A model generated the notes under the pieces. It worked only from the letters and a program-made list of their open reading frames with translations, was not told the DNA's origin and made no database searches. The translations under genes were made by a program, and so were the position numbers. From assembly GCF_020860705.1 (NCBI RefSeq), contig NZ_JAJBTT010000028.1, positions 1 through 64,000 of the forward strand: a DNA stretch of 64,000 bases. The letters run 5' to 3'. Source of the stretch: Akkermansia sp. (GTDB lineage Bacteria; Verrucomicrobiota; Verrucomicrobiia; Verrucomicrobiales; Akkermansiaceae). Below are positions 1-11,930 of this stretch, piece by piece (position 1 is the stretch's first letter; the number at the start of each line of letters is the position of its first letter).

Positions 1-75
1 CCTTTTCCCTCTTTAGACGACAGTAACGGAGTTGCCGGGTTTTCTTACGGGAGGGTTTTTATTATTTTTCTATTT

Positions 76-1044
76 ATGAAAAGCTCATTCCGGATTGGTA
101 TCATTTGCACTGTCTGCTGCCTGGGGAACATTCCTCTCTCGTCTGCTGTACAAACAGTCAATATAGGCTCCACTTTTTCATGCACCTTCCTGGATTCCGG
201 GGACCAGGGATTTTTTGATTCGGCGAGTACCCATAACTGGACCCAGGATCAGATAGACTCTGCCATACGGGCGTTGACCACATGGGATAGCTTAATTGAG
301 TCCACCCCGGGCAGAACACTTAACGTAGGCCTCACCTGGTACGACGGAGCCAATTCCTCCACTCTTGCCTCCGCCTATTCCCCTTATTCCTACTATTTGT
401 CAAACGTGCCGCAACAGGTTTCCACACGGGCGGAGTCCGTCTGGCGCGATGGGGTCACGAGTACTACCACAGGCTACGATATTTACATCCAGTGCAATAC
501 CTTTCATTTGAATTCTCTTTATTATGAGGCCGCCTTATCGGCGGAGCATACGGGAAAATATGATTTTCAAAGCATCCTGACCCATGAGGTGGGACATACC
601 GTAGGGTTTCTTTCCCTGGCGACACAAACCGGCACTTTCCAGGTCCAGTCCGGAAATGATCCAAAAGCCTACAGCACCATGCTGTATACCAGGTACGATT
701 CCCTGTTAACCAACCAGGAAGGCCAATCCATCGTGGAGAAGGCCGGCAACGGGAATACGGCATTTACACTTGGAGAAACCCTGTCCCTGGGCGATACGGG
801 GCTCACCGCCTATAACCCCACCACCTGGCAGCCAGGGTCCAGCATGGCCCACATTGACAGCGCGAGCGATCCGGACGCCCTCATGCAGTATTCCATTTTA
901 CCGGATACCTACCACCGCACCTTGACGGATGGAGAAATGGAATTGATGCGTTCCATGGGCTGGAACATGGTTCCGGAACCCGGCACTGCCACGCTTTCCC
1001 TGCTGGGACTGGCTGCGCTCGCCTTACGAAGACGCCGCTGCTGA
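76..1044 (+). CDS. Secreted PEP-CTERM metalloprotease-like protein
   Basis: Signal peptide; zinc-protease motif HEVGHTVGF; C-terminal VPEPGTATLSLLGLAALALRRRR sorting signal. Confidence 0.75.
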   Translation: MKSSFRIGIICTVCCLGNIPLSSAVQTVNIGSTFSCTFLDSGDQGFFDSASTHNWTQDQIDSAIRALTTWDSLIESTPGRTLNVGLTWYDGANSSTLASAYSPYSYYLSNVPQQVSTRAESVWRDGVTSTTTGYDIYIQCNTFHLNSLYYEAALSAEHTGKYDFQSILTHEVGHTVGFLSLATQTGTFQVQSGNDPKAYSTMLYTRYDSLLTNQEGQSIVEKAGNGNTAFTLGETLSLGDTGLTAYNPTTWQPGSSMAHIDSASDPDALMQYSILPDTYHRTLTDGEMELMRSMGWNMVPEPGTATLSLLGLAALALRRRRC

Positions 1045-1124
1045 CGGTTTCCTTTCCCGGATTTTCCTTTCACACCGGCCAGGCGGCAGTTTCCCTTTGG
1101 CCACCTGGGAAGGGATTAATATCA

Positions 1125-1154
1125 GAAGGGCGCTCCTGTCAGGGAACGCCCTTC
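1125..1154 (-). terminator. Hairpin downstream of clpB
   Basis: GAAGGGCG (1125-1132) / CGCCCTTC (1147-1154) inverted repeat just 3' of clpB. Confidence 0.5.
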
Positions 1155-1195
1155 ACGGTTTTTCCGGCAGCACACCGGAAAAGCAGCCTTTTCAG

Positions 1196-3778
1196 TTATT
1201 TCTTTTCCTTGGTAAAGTCAAGCTTGCCGCCCTTTTCCCTCACCACGATTTCCGTTCCTTCCGGGAAGTCGCCTTCCAGAAGTTTAAGGCTGAGGGGGTC
1301 CAGCAGGTCGTGCTGGATGGCGCGCTTGAGCGGACGGGCGCCATAGACGGGGTCAAAGCCATGGTCCGCCACCAGAGCCGTAGCCTCCGGAGTCATGCGC
1401 AGGAACAGGCCCTTGGCTTCCAGGCGCTTGCGGACACGCTGAAGCTGAATGTCCACAATGCCTTTGAGTTCTTCCGCCGTCAAGCGGTCAAAGATGATGA
1501 TTTCATCAATGCGGTTCAGGAATTCCGGGCGGAAGTGGCCGCGCAAGGCTTCCATGGCCTTGGCTTCCCGCTGTTCCGCGTTGGATTCATTCAGGATGTA
1601 CTGGCTTCCGATGTTGGAAGTCATGATGATGACCGTGTTGCGGAAGTCCACCGTACGGCCCTGCCCGTCCGTGATGCGGCCGTCATCCAAGACCTGCAGA
1701 AGCACGTTGAAAACGTCCGGATGGGCCTTTTCAATTTCATCAAAGAGGACCACGCAGTACGGACGGCGGCGCACGGCTTCAGAAAGCTGGCCGCCTTCTT
1801 CATAACCCACATATCCGGGAGGCGCCCCGATCAGGCGCGCCACGGAGTGTTTTTCCATGTATTCGGACATGTCTATGCGGATGATGGCGTTTTCACTATC
1901 AAAGAGGAATTCCGCCAGCGCCTTGCTGAGTTCCGTCTTGCCCACGCCTGTGGGCCCCAGGAACAGGAAAGAGCCGATGGGCCTGTTTTCATCCTGCAAT
2001 CCCGCACGGGCGCGCCGCACAGCGTCGGAGACGGCCTTGACGGCCTGTTTCTGCCCGATCACGCGGGCGCCCAGCCGTTCTTCCATGTGCACCAGCTTGG
2101 CGCGTTCCCCTTCCTGCAGGCGTGCGGCGGGAATGCCGGTCCAGGTGGCCACCACCTTGGCGATGTCCCCTTCCGTGACTTCCTCCTTCAGCAGGCCTCC
2201 GTCCTCCCGCTGCATCTTATTAAGCTTTTCCTTGCCTTCCGCCAGGGAGCGTTCGGCGGCCGGAAGCTCACCGTACGTGATTTCGGAGGCACGGGTCAGA
2301 TCCCCCATGCGCTTGGCCCTTTCGCTTTCCAGCTTGAGGGCTTCTATTTTTTCCTGTTCCACGCGGACTGCATCCAGAACGGCTTTTTCACTCTTCCATT
2401 TGGCAATCATGGATCCGGATTTTTCCTTCAGGTCAGCCAGATCCTTGGTGATTTTTTCCAGCCGCGCCTTGCTGTCGGCATCCTCCTCCTTCGCCAAGGC
2501 CTGGCGTTCCATTTCCAGCTGCATGGCCTCGCGTTCAATCTGGTCGATCTCCGTGGGCATGGAGTCCAGCTCAATCTTGAGCCTGGCCGCCGCTTCGTCC
2601 ACCAGGTCCACCGCCTTGTCAGGCAGGAAACGGTCGGAAATATAGCGGTCGGAAAGGGTCGCCGCGGCCACGATGGCGGCGTCCGTAATGCGCACGCCAT
2701 GGTGGACTTCATAACGTTCCTTCAGGCCGCGCAGAATGGCGATGGTGTCTTCCACGCTGGGTTCCGAGACCATGACGGGCTGGAACCGGCGTTCCAGGGC
2801 CGCATCCTTCTCAATGTATTTGCGGTATTCGTCCAACGTCGTCGCGCCGATGGTCCGCAGTTCACCGCGCGCCAGCGCGGGCTTGAGGAGGTTGGAGGCG
2901 TCCACCGCCCCTTCACTGGCGCCAGCGCCCACAATGGTATGCAGTTCGTCAATGAACAGGATGATTTCACCGTTGGAGTCCGTCACTTCCTTGAGGAAGG
3001 ATTTCAAACGTTCTTCAAATTCCCCGCGGTACTTGGCCCCGGCAAGCATGGAGCCGATGTTCAGGGAGACAATGCGCTTGTTGCGCATGCTTTCCGGCAC
3101 GTCTCCGTTGACAATGCGGCGCGCCAGGCCTTCCGCAATGGCGGTCTTGCCCACGCCGGGCTCCCCGATAAGCACGGGGTTGTTTTTGGTCCTGCGGGAA
3201 AGGATTTGAAGGACACGGCGGATTTCCGTGTCGCGGCCGATAACGGGGTCAATCTTGCCGGCGCGGGCGCGGGCCGTCAGGTCCGTGCCGTATTTTTCCA
3301 GCGTCTGGTACTTCCCTTCCGGATTGTCGTCCGTCACGCGCTGATTGCCGCGCACTTCCTTCATGGCGGCCAGGTAATTGTCCTTGGTCAGGCCAAAGGT
3401 GTCCGTCAGCTGGTGCACCTTGTTCTGGGAGTCCAGGGCCCCCAGCATGAAGTGCTCCACGCTGAGATAGTCGTCCTTGAGTTTTTTGCGCTCTTCTTCC
3501 GCGGCGTGCATCACCGTAGCCAGGTCCCGCCCCATCTGGGGCTGCGTGGTAGATCCGCTCTGCGTGGGCTCATGGGCCACTTCCCGCTGGGCCGCCTGTA
3601 AAAGCAGCCCCGGATCACAGGAGGCCTTCCGGAGAATGGGAGAGAGAATACCGCCTTCCTGCTCCAGCAGCGCTACTAAAACGTCCAGAGAGGAAATTTC
3701 CGGCTTCCCGAGCCGCCCGGCGGTTTGTTGCGCCTGCATCAGCGCTTCCTGAAATTTTGTTGTTAGATTGTTAAGCAT
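1196..3778 (-). CDS. clpB: ATP-dependent chaperone ClpB
   Basis: Two Walker A motifs ([26 protein letters not shown]), Clp N domain, coiled-coil middle domain; start set at MLNNLTTKF rather than the ORF-track start. Confidence 0.97.
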   Translation of the reverse strand: MLNNLTTKFQEALMQAQQTAGRLGKPEISSLDVLVALLEQEGGILSPILRKASCDPGLLLQAAQREVAHEPTQSGSTTQPQMGRDLATVMHAAEEERKKLKDDYLSVEHFMLGALDSQNKVHQLTDTFGLTKDNYLAAMKEVRGNQRVTDDNPEGKYQTLEKYGTDLTARARAGKIDPVIGRDTEIRRVLQILSRRTKNNPVLIGEPGVGKTAIAEGLARRIVNGDVPESMRNKRIVSLNIGSMLAGAKYRGEFEERLKSFLKEVTDSNGEIILFIDELHTIVGAGASEGAVDASNLLKPALARGELRTIGATTLDEYRKYIEKDAALERRFQPVMVSEPSVEDTIAILRGLKERYEVHHGVRITDAAIVAAATLSDRYISDRFLPDKAVDLVDEAAARLKIELDSMPTEIDQIEREAMQLEMERQALAKEEDADSKARLEKITKDLADLKEKSGSMIAKWKSEKAVLDAVRVEQEKIEALKLESERAKRMGDLTRASEITYGELPAAERSLAEGKEKLNKMQREDGGLLKEEVTEGDIAKVVATWTGIPAARLQEGERAKLVHMEERLGARVIGQKQAVKAVSDAVRRARAGLQDENRPIGSFLFLGPTGVGKTELSKALAEFLFDSENAIIRIDMSEYMEKHSVARLIGAPPGYVGYEEGGQLSEAVRRRPYCVVLFDEIEKAHPDVFNVLLQVLDDGRITDGQGRTVDFRNTVIIMTSNIGSQYILNESNAEQREAKAMEALRGHFRPEFLNRIDEIIIFDRLTAEELKGIVDIQLQRVRKRLEAKGLFLRMTPEATALVADHGFDPVYGARPLKRAIQHDLLDPLSLKLLEGDFPEGTEIVVREKGGKLDFTKEKK

Positions 3779-3965
3779 GGTATGTTGGTAATTTAGACAT
3801 AAGAATACCTGCAAGCGTTGAATGGGAAAACAGGAATTTTCCCGTTATCCACATTTTTTTTGACGCGTCATATTTTGTATCATATGATTCCTCACTTCGC
3901 CTATTCTAAAGAATCCGCTCTTGATCCGCATCCCTTATTTTCCCATTACCATTTCTTCTTGCTCC

Positions 3966-5573
3966 ATGATCCGCATTCACTTCCTTCCGTTGCTTTGCGC
4001 CGCCTTGCTTCTGGCCCGGACAGACGCCTTCGGCGGCGAGATGCCTTCCCCCTATCCGGCTCCTGAATCCGGAATCCGCCTGACTCCCCCCGAATCAGCG
4101 GCTCCGTTCCTCAATGAACCACGGCTTTTCGGAGCCCGGCCCGGCTCTCCCATTCAGTTCGCTATCTGCGCCAGCGGAGAACGCCCCATGAAATTCGCCG
4201 CCGCCAACCTTCCCCCCGGCCTGAAGCTGGACAGGGAAACCGGCGTGATCACCGGCAAAATCAGCCGTCCGGGAGCTTATACCTTTTCCGTGCAGGCGGC
4301 CAACAGCCACGGCAAGGCAAACGGCACCGTCACCCTCCGCATCGGACAGGAAATATGCCTGACACCGCCCATGGGCTGGAGCAGCTGGTATTCCTACAGC
4401 GGCGGCGTGAGCCAGGAGAATATCCTGAAAACCGCCCGTCTGCTCGTAAGTTCCGGATTGGCCCAGTACGGTTACAGGTACGTGAATATTGACGATTGCT
4501 GGCAAGGCGCCAGGGGCGGCAAATACCGCGCCATCCAGCCCAACAAACGTTTTCCGGACATGAAGGCCATGTGCCGGGAAATCCATACCCTGGGACTGAA
4601 AGCAGGCATTTATTCAACTCCGTGGATGGGCACTTATGCCGGCTACATAGGCTCCTCCTCCCCCAATCCCCAGGGGGATTATTCCTCCCTGGCCCTTCCG
4701 GAAAACAAACGTCCGCAGCCGGACCAGCTGTTTGGAAACTGTCCGGGTTCCCAACGGCTGGGAGCCGCCAAAGTCGGCCCCGTCTGGATGGTCACCCAGG
4801 ATGCCAGACAGTGGGCGGAATGGGGTTTTGATTATATCAAGATGGACTGGTACCTGATCGACGTGCCAAATACGGAAAGAATCGCCGCGGATTTGAAAAA
4901 AAGCGGCAGGGATATCGTATTGAGCGTCTCCAATTCCACCCCGTTTGAGATTGCCGCCCCCATCAGCAGGCTGACCAACGTATGGCGCACCACAGGGGAC
5001 ATTGAAGACCACTGGGGCAGTTTGAAAAAGATTGCTTCTTCCCAGGAAAAATGGCAGCCCTACACCAGGCCGGGACATTGGAATGATCCGGACATGCTCC
5101 AAATCGGCCGTCTGGGCCAGGTTGGGAAAGCCAACACCACATTCAAACCCACGCGCCTGACGCCGGATGAACAGTATTTCCAAATGTCGTTCTGGGCCAT
5201 GGTGTCCGCTCCGCTGATTATTTCATGCGATCTGGAGCATCTGGACGATTTCACCCGGGGCATCCTGTGCAACCGGGAGGTGATCGCCGTCAACCAGACG
5301 TTTTACGGCCCGTCGGAAAAGGTCTTATCCCAAAACGGATGTGAAGTCTGGCTCAAACCGCTGGGAAAAAACCGCACCGCCGTTGGTTTTTTCAATACGG
5401 GCAATGACCGCCAAACCATTAACGTTCCCCTTTCCGGCCTCAGGCTCAAGTCTCCGCAAAACGTCCGCGATTTGTGGAAGCAGGAGGACGCAGGCACCGT
5501 AAGCCGGGAAATGAACGTACAGGTTAATCCGCACGGAGCGGCCCTGTTCCTTCTGGAGGGTAAAAATAAATAA
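3966..5573 (+). CDS. GH27 alpha-galactosidase-like secreted enzyme with N-terminal Ig-like domain
   Basis: TPPMGWSSWYSY, DDCW, DYIKMDWY, GHWNDPDML motifs of GH27; signal peptide MIRIHFLPLLCAALLLA. Confidence 0.88.
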   Translation: MIRIHFLPLLCAALLLARTDAFGGEMPSPYPAPESGIRLTPPESAAPFLNEPRLFGARPGSPIQFAICASGERPMKFAAANLPPGLKLDRETGVITGKISRPGAYTFSVQAANSHGKANGTVTLRIGQEICLTPPMGWSSWYSYSGGVSQENILKTARLLVSSGLAQYGYRYVNIDDCWQGARGGKYRAIQPNKRFPDMKAMCREIHTLGLKAGIYSTPWMGTYAGYIGSSSPNPQGDYSSLALPENKRPQPDQLFGNCPGSQRLGAAKVGPVWMVTQDARQWAEWGFDYIKMDWYLIDVPNTERIAADLKKSGRDIVLSVSNSTPFEIAAPISRLTNVWRTTGDIEDHWGSLKKIASSQEKWQPYTRPGHWNDPDMLQIGRLGQVGKANTTFKPTRLTPDEQYFQMSFWAMVSAPLIISCDLEHLDDFTRGILCNREVIAVNQTFYGPSEKVLSQNGCEVWLKPLGKNRTAVGFFNTGNDRQTINVPLSGLRLKSPQNVRDLWKQEDAGTVSREMNVQVNPHGAALFLLEGKNK

Positions 5574-5660
5574 CTGCCCGGACCTGGAGAATGATGCGGA
5601 ACCAAGGCTCCGGCTGGCGCCGGGCGATTTTTCCGCCAGGGTATTCTCCAGGCCGGGCAG
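5574..5660. terminator. Long structured inverted repeat between convergent GH27 and kdpC
   Basis: CTGCCCGGACCTGGAGAAT ... ATTCTCCAGGCCGGGCAG outer stem with inner CTGGCG/CGCCAG stem; starts right after the GH27 stop codon. Confidence 0.55.
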
Positions 5661-5676
5661 GAATAATTACATCCCA

Positions 5677-6243
5677 CTAATCACGGGGCAATTTATCCAG
5701 GGCGGCGTTGAGAGTCATCACGTTGATTACGTTTTCCCCCAGAATGCCGCCATGGTGGAAATGGCCGGCTACCAGCTCCCGGACCTTCGCCGGGGCCAGG
5801 CCACGGGCCGCAGCCACGCGGACTACCTGGAATTCCGCGGCTTCCGGGGAAATGAAGGATTCCAGTCCGCTTCCGGAAGCAAACAGGAGATCCGCAGGAA
5901 CAGGGGTTTCCGCAGGAAGTCCGTGGGCTTTCAGCAAGGCGCTCCTGCGTTCCGCCACCGTCTTCACCAGTTCCCCGGAGGTCCAGGAAAGGTTGCTGGC
6001 TCCGGAAGGCATGGTGGCGTAATCCCCGGCGGAAGGCCTGGGCCAGAAGTACCTGGCGGAAGTAAAGGGCTGGGCGATGAGCTCCGAGGCGATCACGTCC
6101 CCCTGTTCATTGCGGATCAGGGAACCATGAGCCTGATGGGGGAACAGGACCAGACTGACAAGCGTGACGGCCACGGGATAAAGGCCGCCGGTGATGACGG
6201 CCAGCGCCAGAAACAGGCGCAGATTGGGAAATGTCCATTTCAT
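5677..6243 (-). CDS. kdpC: Potassium-transporting ATPase subunit KdpC
   Basis: KdpC motifs (GGLYPVAVT, FTSARYFWPRPSA, NVLMLN-like C-terminus); follows kdpB. Confidence 0.95.
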   Translation of the reverse strand: MKWTFPNLRLFLALAVITGGLYPVAVTLVSLVLFPHQAHGSLIRNEQGDVIASELIAQPFTSARYFWPRPSAGDYATMPSGASNLSWTSGELVKTVAERRSALLKAHGLPAETPVPADLLFASGSGLESFISPEAAEFQVVRVAAARGLAPAKVRELVAGHFHHGGILGENVINVMTLNAALDKLPRD

Positions 6244-6272
6244 AATGATTCAACAGGTTGATTTTTAATTGT

Positions 6273-8384
6273 TCAGACGAGGTGCAAGGCAGTGACGGCC
6301 ATGTCAATGAGCTTGATGCCGAGGAAAGGCGCCACCAGACCGCCCACGCCGTAAATGAGGATGTTGCGCTTCAGCAGGGATGAGGCTCCCGCCGGGCGGT
6401 AGGAGACCCCCTTCAAAGCCAGCGGAATCAGCGCTACGATGATCAGGGCGTTGAAGATAACGGCGCTGAGAATCGCGCTTTGCGGGGAGTGCAGCCCCAT
6501 GACGTTCAGGGCGGAAAGCGGCCCCATGGCCATGCCGTCAGCCACAAAGAGGCCTGCGAACATGGCGGGGATGATGGCGAAGTACTTGGCGACGTCATTG
6601 GCAAAGGAGAAGGTAGTCAGCGCACCGCGCGTAATCAGCATCTGCTTGCCTATTTCCACGATCTCAATCAGCTTGGTCGGGTTGCTGTCCAGATCCACCA
6701 TGTTGCCCGCCTCCCGGGCGGCCTGCGTGCCGGTATTCATGGCAACGCCCACGTCGGCCTGGGCCAGGGCGGGCGCATCATTGGTCCCATCCCCGGTCAT
6801 GGCCACCAGATGGCCTTCCGCCTGTTCGTCACGGATGCGCGCCAGCTTCATTTCCGGCGTGGCTTCCGCAATGAAATCGTCCACACCGGCCTCCGCCGCA
6901 ATGGACGCGGCCGTCAGGGAATTGTCTCCCGTCACCATCACGGTGCGGATCCCCATGGCACGGAGGTGGGCAAACCGTTCCTTGATGCCGCCCTTGACGA
7001 TGTCTTTCAGATAAATGACGCCTAAAACGTCCTTCCCACGGGCCACCACCAGAGGCGTGCCACCCGCACGGGCGACGTTCTGCACGGTCATTTCAACTTC
7101 CTGAGGGAAGATCCCCCCCTGTTCTTTCACCCACTGGGCCACGTTTTCCGCAGCCCCCTTCCGGATGGAAACGGCCGGCTGGCCGTCATGGTCCGCAATG
7201 TCCACGCCGCTCATGCGGGTGGAGGCGGAGAACGGAACAAAGGTGATGTAATCCGCGTCCATGTGGCGGCCACGGATTCCGAACTGTTTTTTGGCCAGCA
7301 CCACAATGCTGCGGCCTTCCGGCGTTTCATCAGACAGGGAGGCAAGCTGGGCGGCTTCCGCCAGCTGCTGGTCCTCCACGCCGGGCGCGGGCAGAAATTC
7401 GTTCGCCATGCGGTTGCCGAAGGTGATGGTCCCGGTTTTGTCCAGCATCAGGACGTCGATGTCCCCGGCCGCTTCCACCGCGCGGCCTGAAGTAGCCAGC
7501 ACGTTCCGGCGCACCAGACGGTCAATGCCGCTGATGCCGATGGCGCTCAATAGCCCGCCGATCGTCGTCGGAATCAGGCATACCAGCAGAGCCGCCAGCA
7601 CAGGCAGGGAGATATGGCCGTCTGCGTTGAAACCCAGCGCCCGTGCCGAATCCTCAATGTAACCGGCCATGGCAGGCAGGGAAAATACGACGGCCATGAA
7701 GACAATGGTCAGCGCCACCAGCAGAATGCTCAGGGCGATTTCATTGGGGGTCTTTTGGCGGCAGGCTCCTTCCACCATGGCGATCATGCGGTCCAGGAAG
7801 GTATTGCCCGGCTCCGCCGTGATCAGGACGACGATGCCGTCGCTAATCACGCGGGTTCCGCCCGTTACCGCGCTCCGGTCGCCGCCACTTTCACGGATGA
7901 CCGGAGCGGACTCCCCGGTGATGGCGGATTCATCCACGCTGGCGATGCCTTCAATCACTTCCCCGTCCAGGGGAATGACGTCCCCGGCTTCACACAGGAC
8001 TTTCTGGCCCTTGCGGAGTTCGGAAACGGAGACGATTTCTTCCGTTCCCTTGTCCGTCAGCAGGCGGGCGTTGACATAGACGCGCATTTTTTTCAGGGCG
8101 TCCGCCTGGGCCTTTCCCCTCCCCTCCGCCAATGCTTCCGCAAAGTTGGCGAACAGGACGGTAAACCATAGCCAAAGCGTGATTTGCAGGGTAAAGCCGA
8201 AGGGCTGCCCCGCCGCGATGTCCCTGATGAGCACGATGGTGGCGACCAGGGCGCCGACAGCCGTGACGAACATCACGAAGTTCCTGGACAAGGCGCGCGG
8301 ATCAAATTTGCGCAGCGCATCCCAAAAAGCCGCTTTCAGCAGGGTTTTGTCACACCAGGATTTGTTTTTCTTTTCTTCTTTCAT
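6273..8384 (-). CDS. kdpB: Potassium-transporting ATPase ATP-binding subunit KdpB
   Basis: P-type ATPase DKTGTIT motif, [27 protein letters not shown]. Confidence 0.98.
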   Translation of the reverse strand: MKEEKKNKSWCDKTLLKAAFWDALRKFDPRALSRNFVMFVTAVGALVATIVLIRDIAAGQPFGFTLQITLWLWFTVLFANFAEALAEGRGKAQADALKKMRVYVNARLLTDKGTEEIVSVSELRKGQKVLCEAGDVIPLDGEVIEGIASVDESAITGESAPVIRESGGDRSAVTGGTRVISDGIVVLITAEPGNTFLDRMIAMVEGACRQKTPNEIALSILLVALTIVFMAVVFSLPAMAGYIEDSARALGFNADGHISLPVLAALLVCLIPTTIGGLLSAIGISGIDRLVRRNVLATSGRAVEAAGDIDVLMLDKTGTITFGNRMANEFLPAPGVEDQQLAEAAQLASLSDETPEGRSIVVLAKKQFGIRGRHMDADYITFVPFSASTRMSGVDIADHDGQPAVSIRKGAAENVAQWVKEQGGIFPQEVEMTVQNVARAGGTPLVVARGKDVLGVIYLKDIVKGGIKERFAHLRAMGIRTVMVTGDNSLTAASIAAEAGVDDFIAEATPEMKLARIRDEQAEGHLVAMTGDGTNDAPALAQADVGVAMNTGTQAAREAGNMVDLDSNPTKLIEIVEIGKQMLITRGALTTFSFANDVAKYFAIIPAMFAGLFVADGMAMGPLSALNVMGLHSPQSAILSAVIFNALIIVALIPLALKGVSYRPAGASSLLKRNILIYGVGGLVAPFLGIKLIDMAVTALHLV

Positions 8385-8417
8385 GATTTTAAAATCTGGG
8401 TTGTCAATGGGTCCTCC

Positions 8418-10118
<1,701 letters not shown>

Positions 10119-10162
10119 AACGAAACTCTATACATTTTCCGGCCATGCCGGGTAGTTAACAA

Positions 10163-10210
10163 GGGGCTTCCGGACATTAAGAAAATGTTAAATTCCCTCC
10201 GGAAGCCCGT
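10163..10210. terminator. Inverted repeat between porin-like gene and kdpA
   Basis: GGGGCTTCCGG ... CCGGAAGCCC flanking an AT-rich loop. Confidence 0.45.
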
Positions 10211-10231
10211 TTTTCCGCCACCCATCCACCT

Positions 10232-11008
10232 TTAGAACTCCACTCCCAGGCGGAACCCTACCCAGAATTCGTCACCGGCGTTCTTGCGCCTCAGCACCGT
10301 GGCCGCCTGGGAATAGTTGACGGAACCGGAAAGCGAATAGTGCTCCGCCCATTTCCAGGTGACGCCCAGGCTCCAGTCAATGCAGTTGGAACCGTCCGCG
10401 TAATCCACGTTATAGCCTCCATTGTATCCGTACCGGACCATGGGCGTCACGGTCACGTTTTCCACGGGAGACCATTCCAGCTGGACGAAGGCGCTGTAAT
10501 AGGAGTCAAAATCCTGATGCTCCACCTTCACCTGGGTTTCCGCACCCACGGTCAGCCAGTCCGTTACCGAATAGGAGACCGTGAGGGCCGGATTGGCTAC
10601 GTTGTAGTCTTGCGTAAAATAAAACTGGTGTTCGTACCAGGGATTGACCGTCCAGTTCCCCAAATTCCAGGCGTAGCCCAGCACCAGGTCCAATTCATCG
10701 TAATTGGCGGAATCTCCACCCGCATACCAGGCACTCAACGTGACATTTTTCCAGGAAACGGAGGGAGCCACTTCCCAGATGCCGCTGCCGGGCAGGCAAT
10801 CCAGCCCTTCCGTCACGTATTTGCTGGACCACCCTGAGGAAAGGGAAAAGGACCAGTCACGATCTGTGGAAGGAATGGCGGATAACTGGTCCTTGGACAG
10901 AGGGCGGGAGAATTCCACGGCCGCTTCATTGCCCAGGCAGGCGGTGGTGGACATCATGGCGCAGCAGGCTGCGGCCCCTATTGTTGCTATGGCGTATTTC
11001 ATCTTCAT
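10232..11008 (-). CDS. Outer-membrane beta-barrel/porin-like protein (Gcw_chp/TorF-like)
   Basis: Signal peptide; repeated alternating beta-strand pattern; C-terminal FRLGVEF with terminal Phe typical of outer membrane proteins; lies between kdpE and kdpA. Confidence 0.65.
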   Translation of the reverse strand: MKMKYAIATIGAAACCAMMSTTACLGNEAAVEFSRPLSKDQLSAIPSTDRDWSFSLSSGWSSKYVTEGLDCLPGSGIWEVAPSVSWKNVTLSAWYAGGDSANYDELDLVLGYAWNLGNWTVNPWYEHQFYFTQDYNVANPALTVSYSVTDWLTVGAETQVKVEHQDFDSYYSAFVQLEWSPVENVTVTPMVRYGYNGGYNVDYADGSNCIDWSLGVTWKWAEHYSLSGSVNYSQAATVLRRKNAGDEFWVGFRLGVEF

Positions 11009-11213
11009 AGACGTGTTCTATACGCCCTGAATATACGCACCTTGTTGAAATACGTTAAGTTAAGACAAACCCCGCAAGCGTTATGAAAAAATATAGCCTG
11101 CCCCGTTTCCGCCCTGCTTCCCTCCTGCCATGCGGCGGCATGCCGCTCCTACAGGCGTAAAAACATTCCTGCATGTCTGTACCGCGCCTTTCACAGCGGC
11201 GGCAGGGAAAAAA

Positions 11214-11912
11214 CTATTCGGCGCTGTCCGCCGCAATCCTGTAACCCAGGCCGGATTCCGCACGGATGATGCGGTTTTCCGGGTCGGAATCTCCCAGTTT
11301 CTGCCGCAGGTGCGCAATATGCACCCGCAGGTAGTGCGTATCCTCCTCATGCTGCGGGCCCCATACTTCCCGCAACAGCTGCCGGTGGGTCATCACCTTG
11401 CCCTGGTGGAGAAGCAAAAGCCGCAGAATGTCATATTCCTTGGACGTCAGGTGTATTTCCTCCCTGCCTTTTTCCACGCGCCGGGTGCTGAGATCCACCC
11501 GCACGGAACCCAGCCGGAAGGCGGAGGGTTCCCTGTCCGGCCGGTTCCGGCGCAGCATCACGCGCAGGCGCGCCAGCAGTTCCCTCCCGCTGAACGGCTT
11601 GGTCAGGTAATCGTCCGCCCCGGCATCCAGGGCGTCCACCTTCTCATCCTCCCGGTCCCAGGCGGTCAGAATCAGAATGGGCACCTGCGTCCACTCCCGG
11701 AGCTGCTTCAGCACTTCCAGACCGTTGATGTCCGGAAGGCCCAGGTCCAGAATAATGGCGTCCGGGCGTTTCAGAGCGGTCTCGCTCAAGCCCAGCTGCC
11801 CGTTCTCACACTCCCGGACATGGTAGCCGGCTCCGGCCAGGGTCAGGGAAAGCAGACGGCGTATCTGCCGTTCATCGTCAATAACCAGGATATCTGCGGG
11901 AGGATTGCTCAT
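11214..11912 (-). CDS. kdpE: Two-component response regulator KdpE
   Basis: Receiver domain (ILVIDDERQIRRLL, DLGLPD) plus OmpR-type winged helix; next to kdpD. Confidence 0.94.
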   Translation of the reverse strand: MSNPPADILVIDDERQIRRLLSLTLAGAGYHVRECENGQLGLSETALKRPDAIILDLGLPDINGLEVLKQLREWTQVPILILTAWDREDEKVDALDAGADDYLTKPFSGRELLARLRVMLRRNRPDREPSAFRLGSVRVDLSTRRVEKGREEIHLTSKEYDILRLLLLHQGKVMTHRQLLREVWGPQHEEDTHYLRVHIAHLRQKLGDSDPENRIIRAESGLGYRIAADSAE

Positions 11913-11930
11913 GGCTTCAGCGGCATGGAA

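Noticed and set aside
1097-3601. 834-aa plus-strand ORF
   Set aside because: Antisense to clpB; a codon-bias artefact of high-GC DNA with no coherent domain motifs.
3845-3853. Isolated perfect DnaA box TTATCCACA upstream of clpB
   Set aside because: Single box with no cluster nearby; expected by chance at this frequency.
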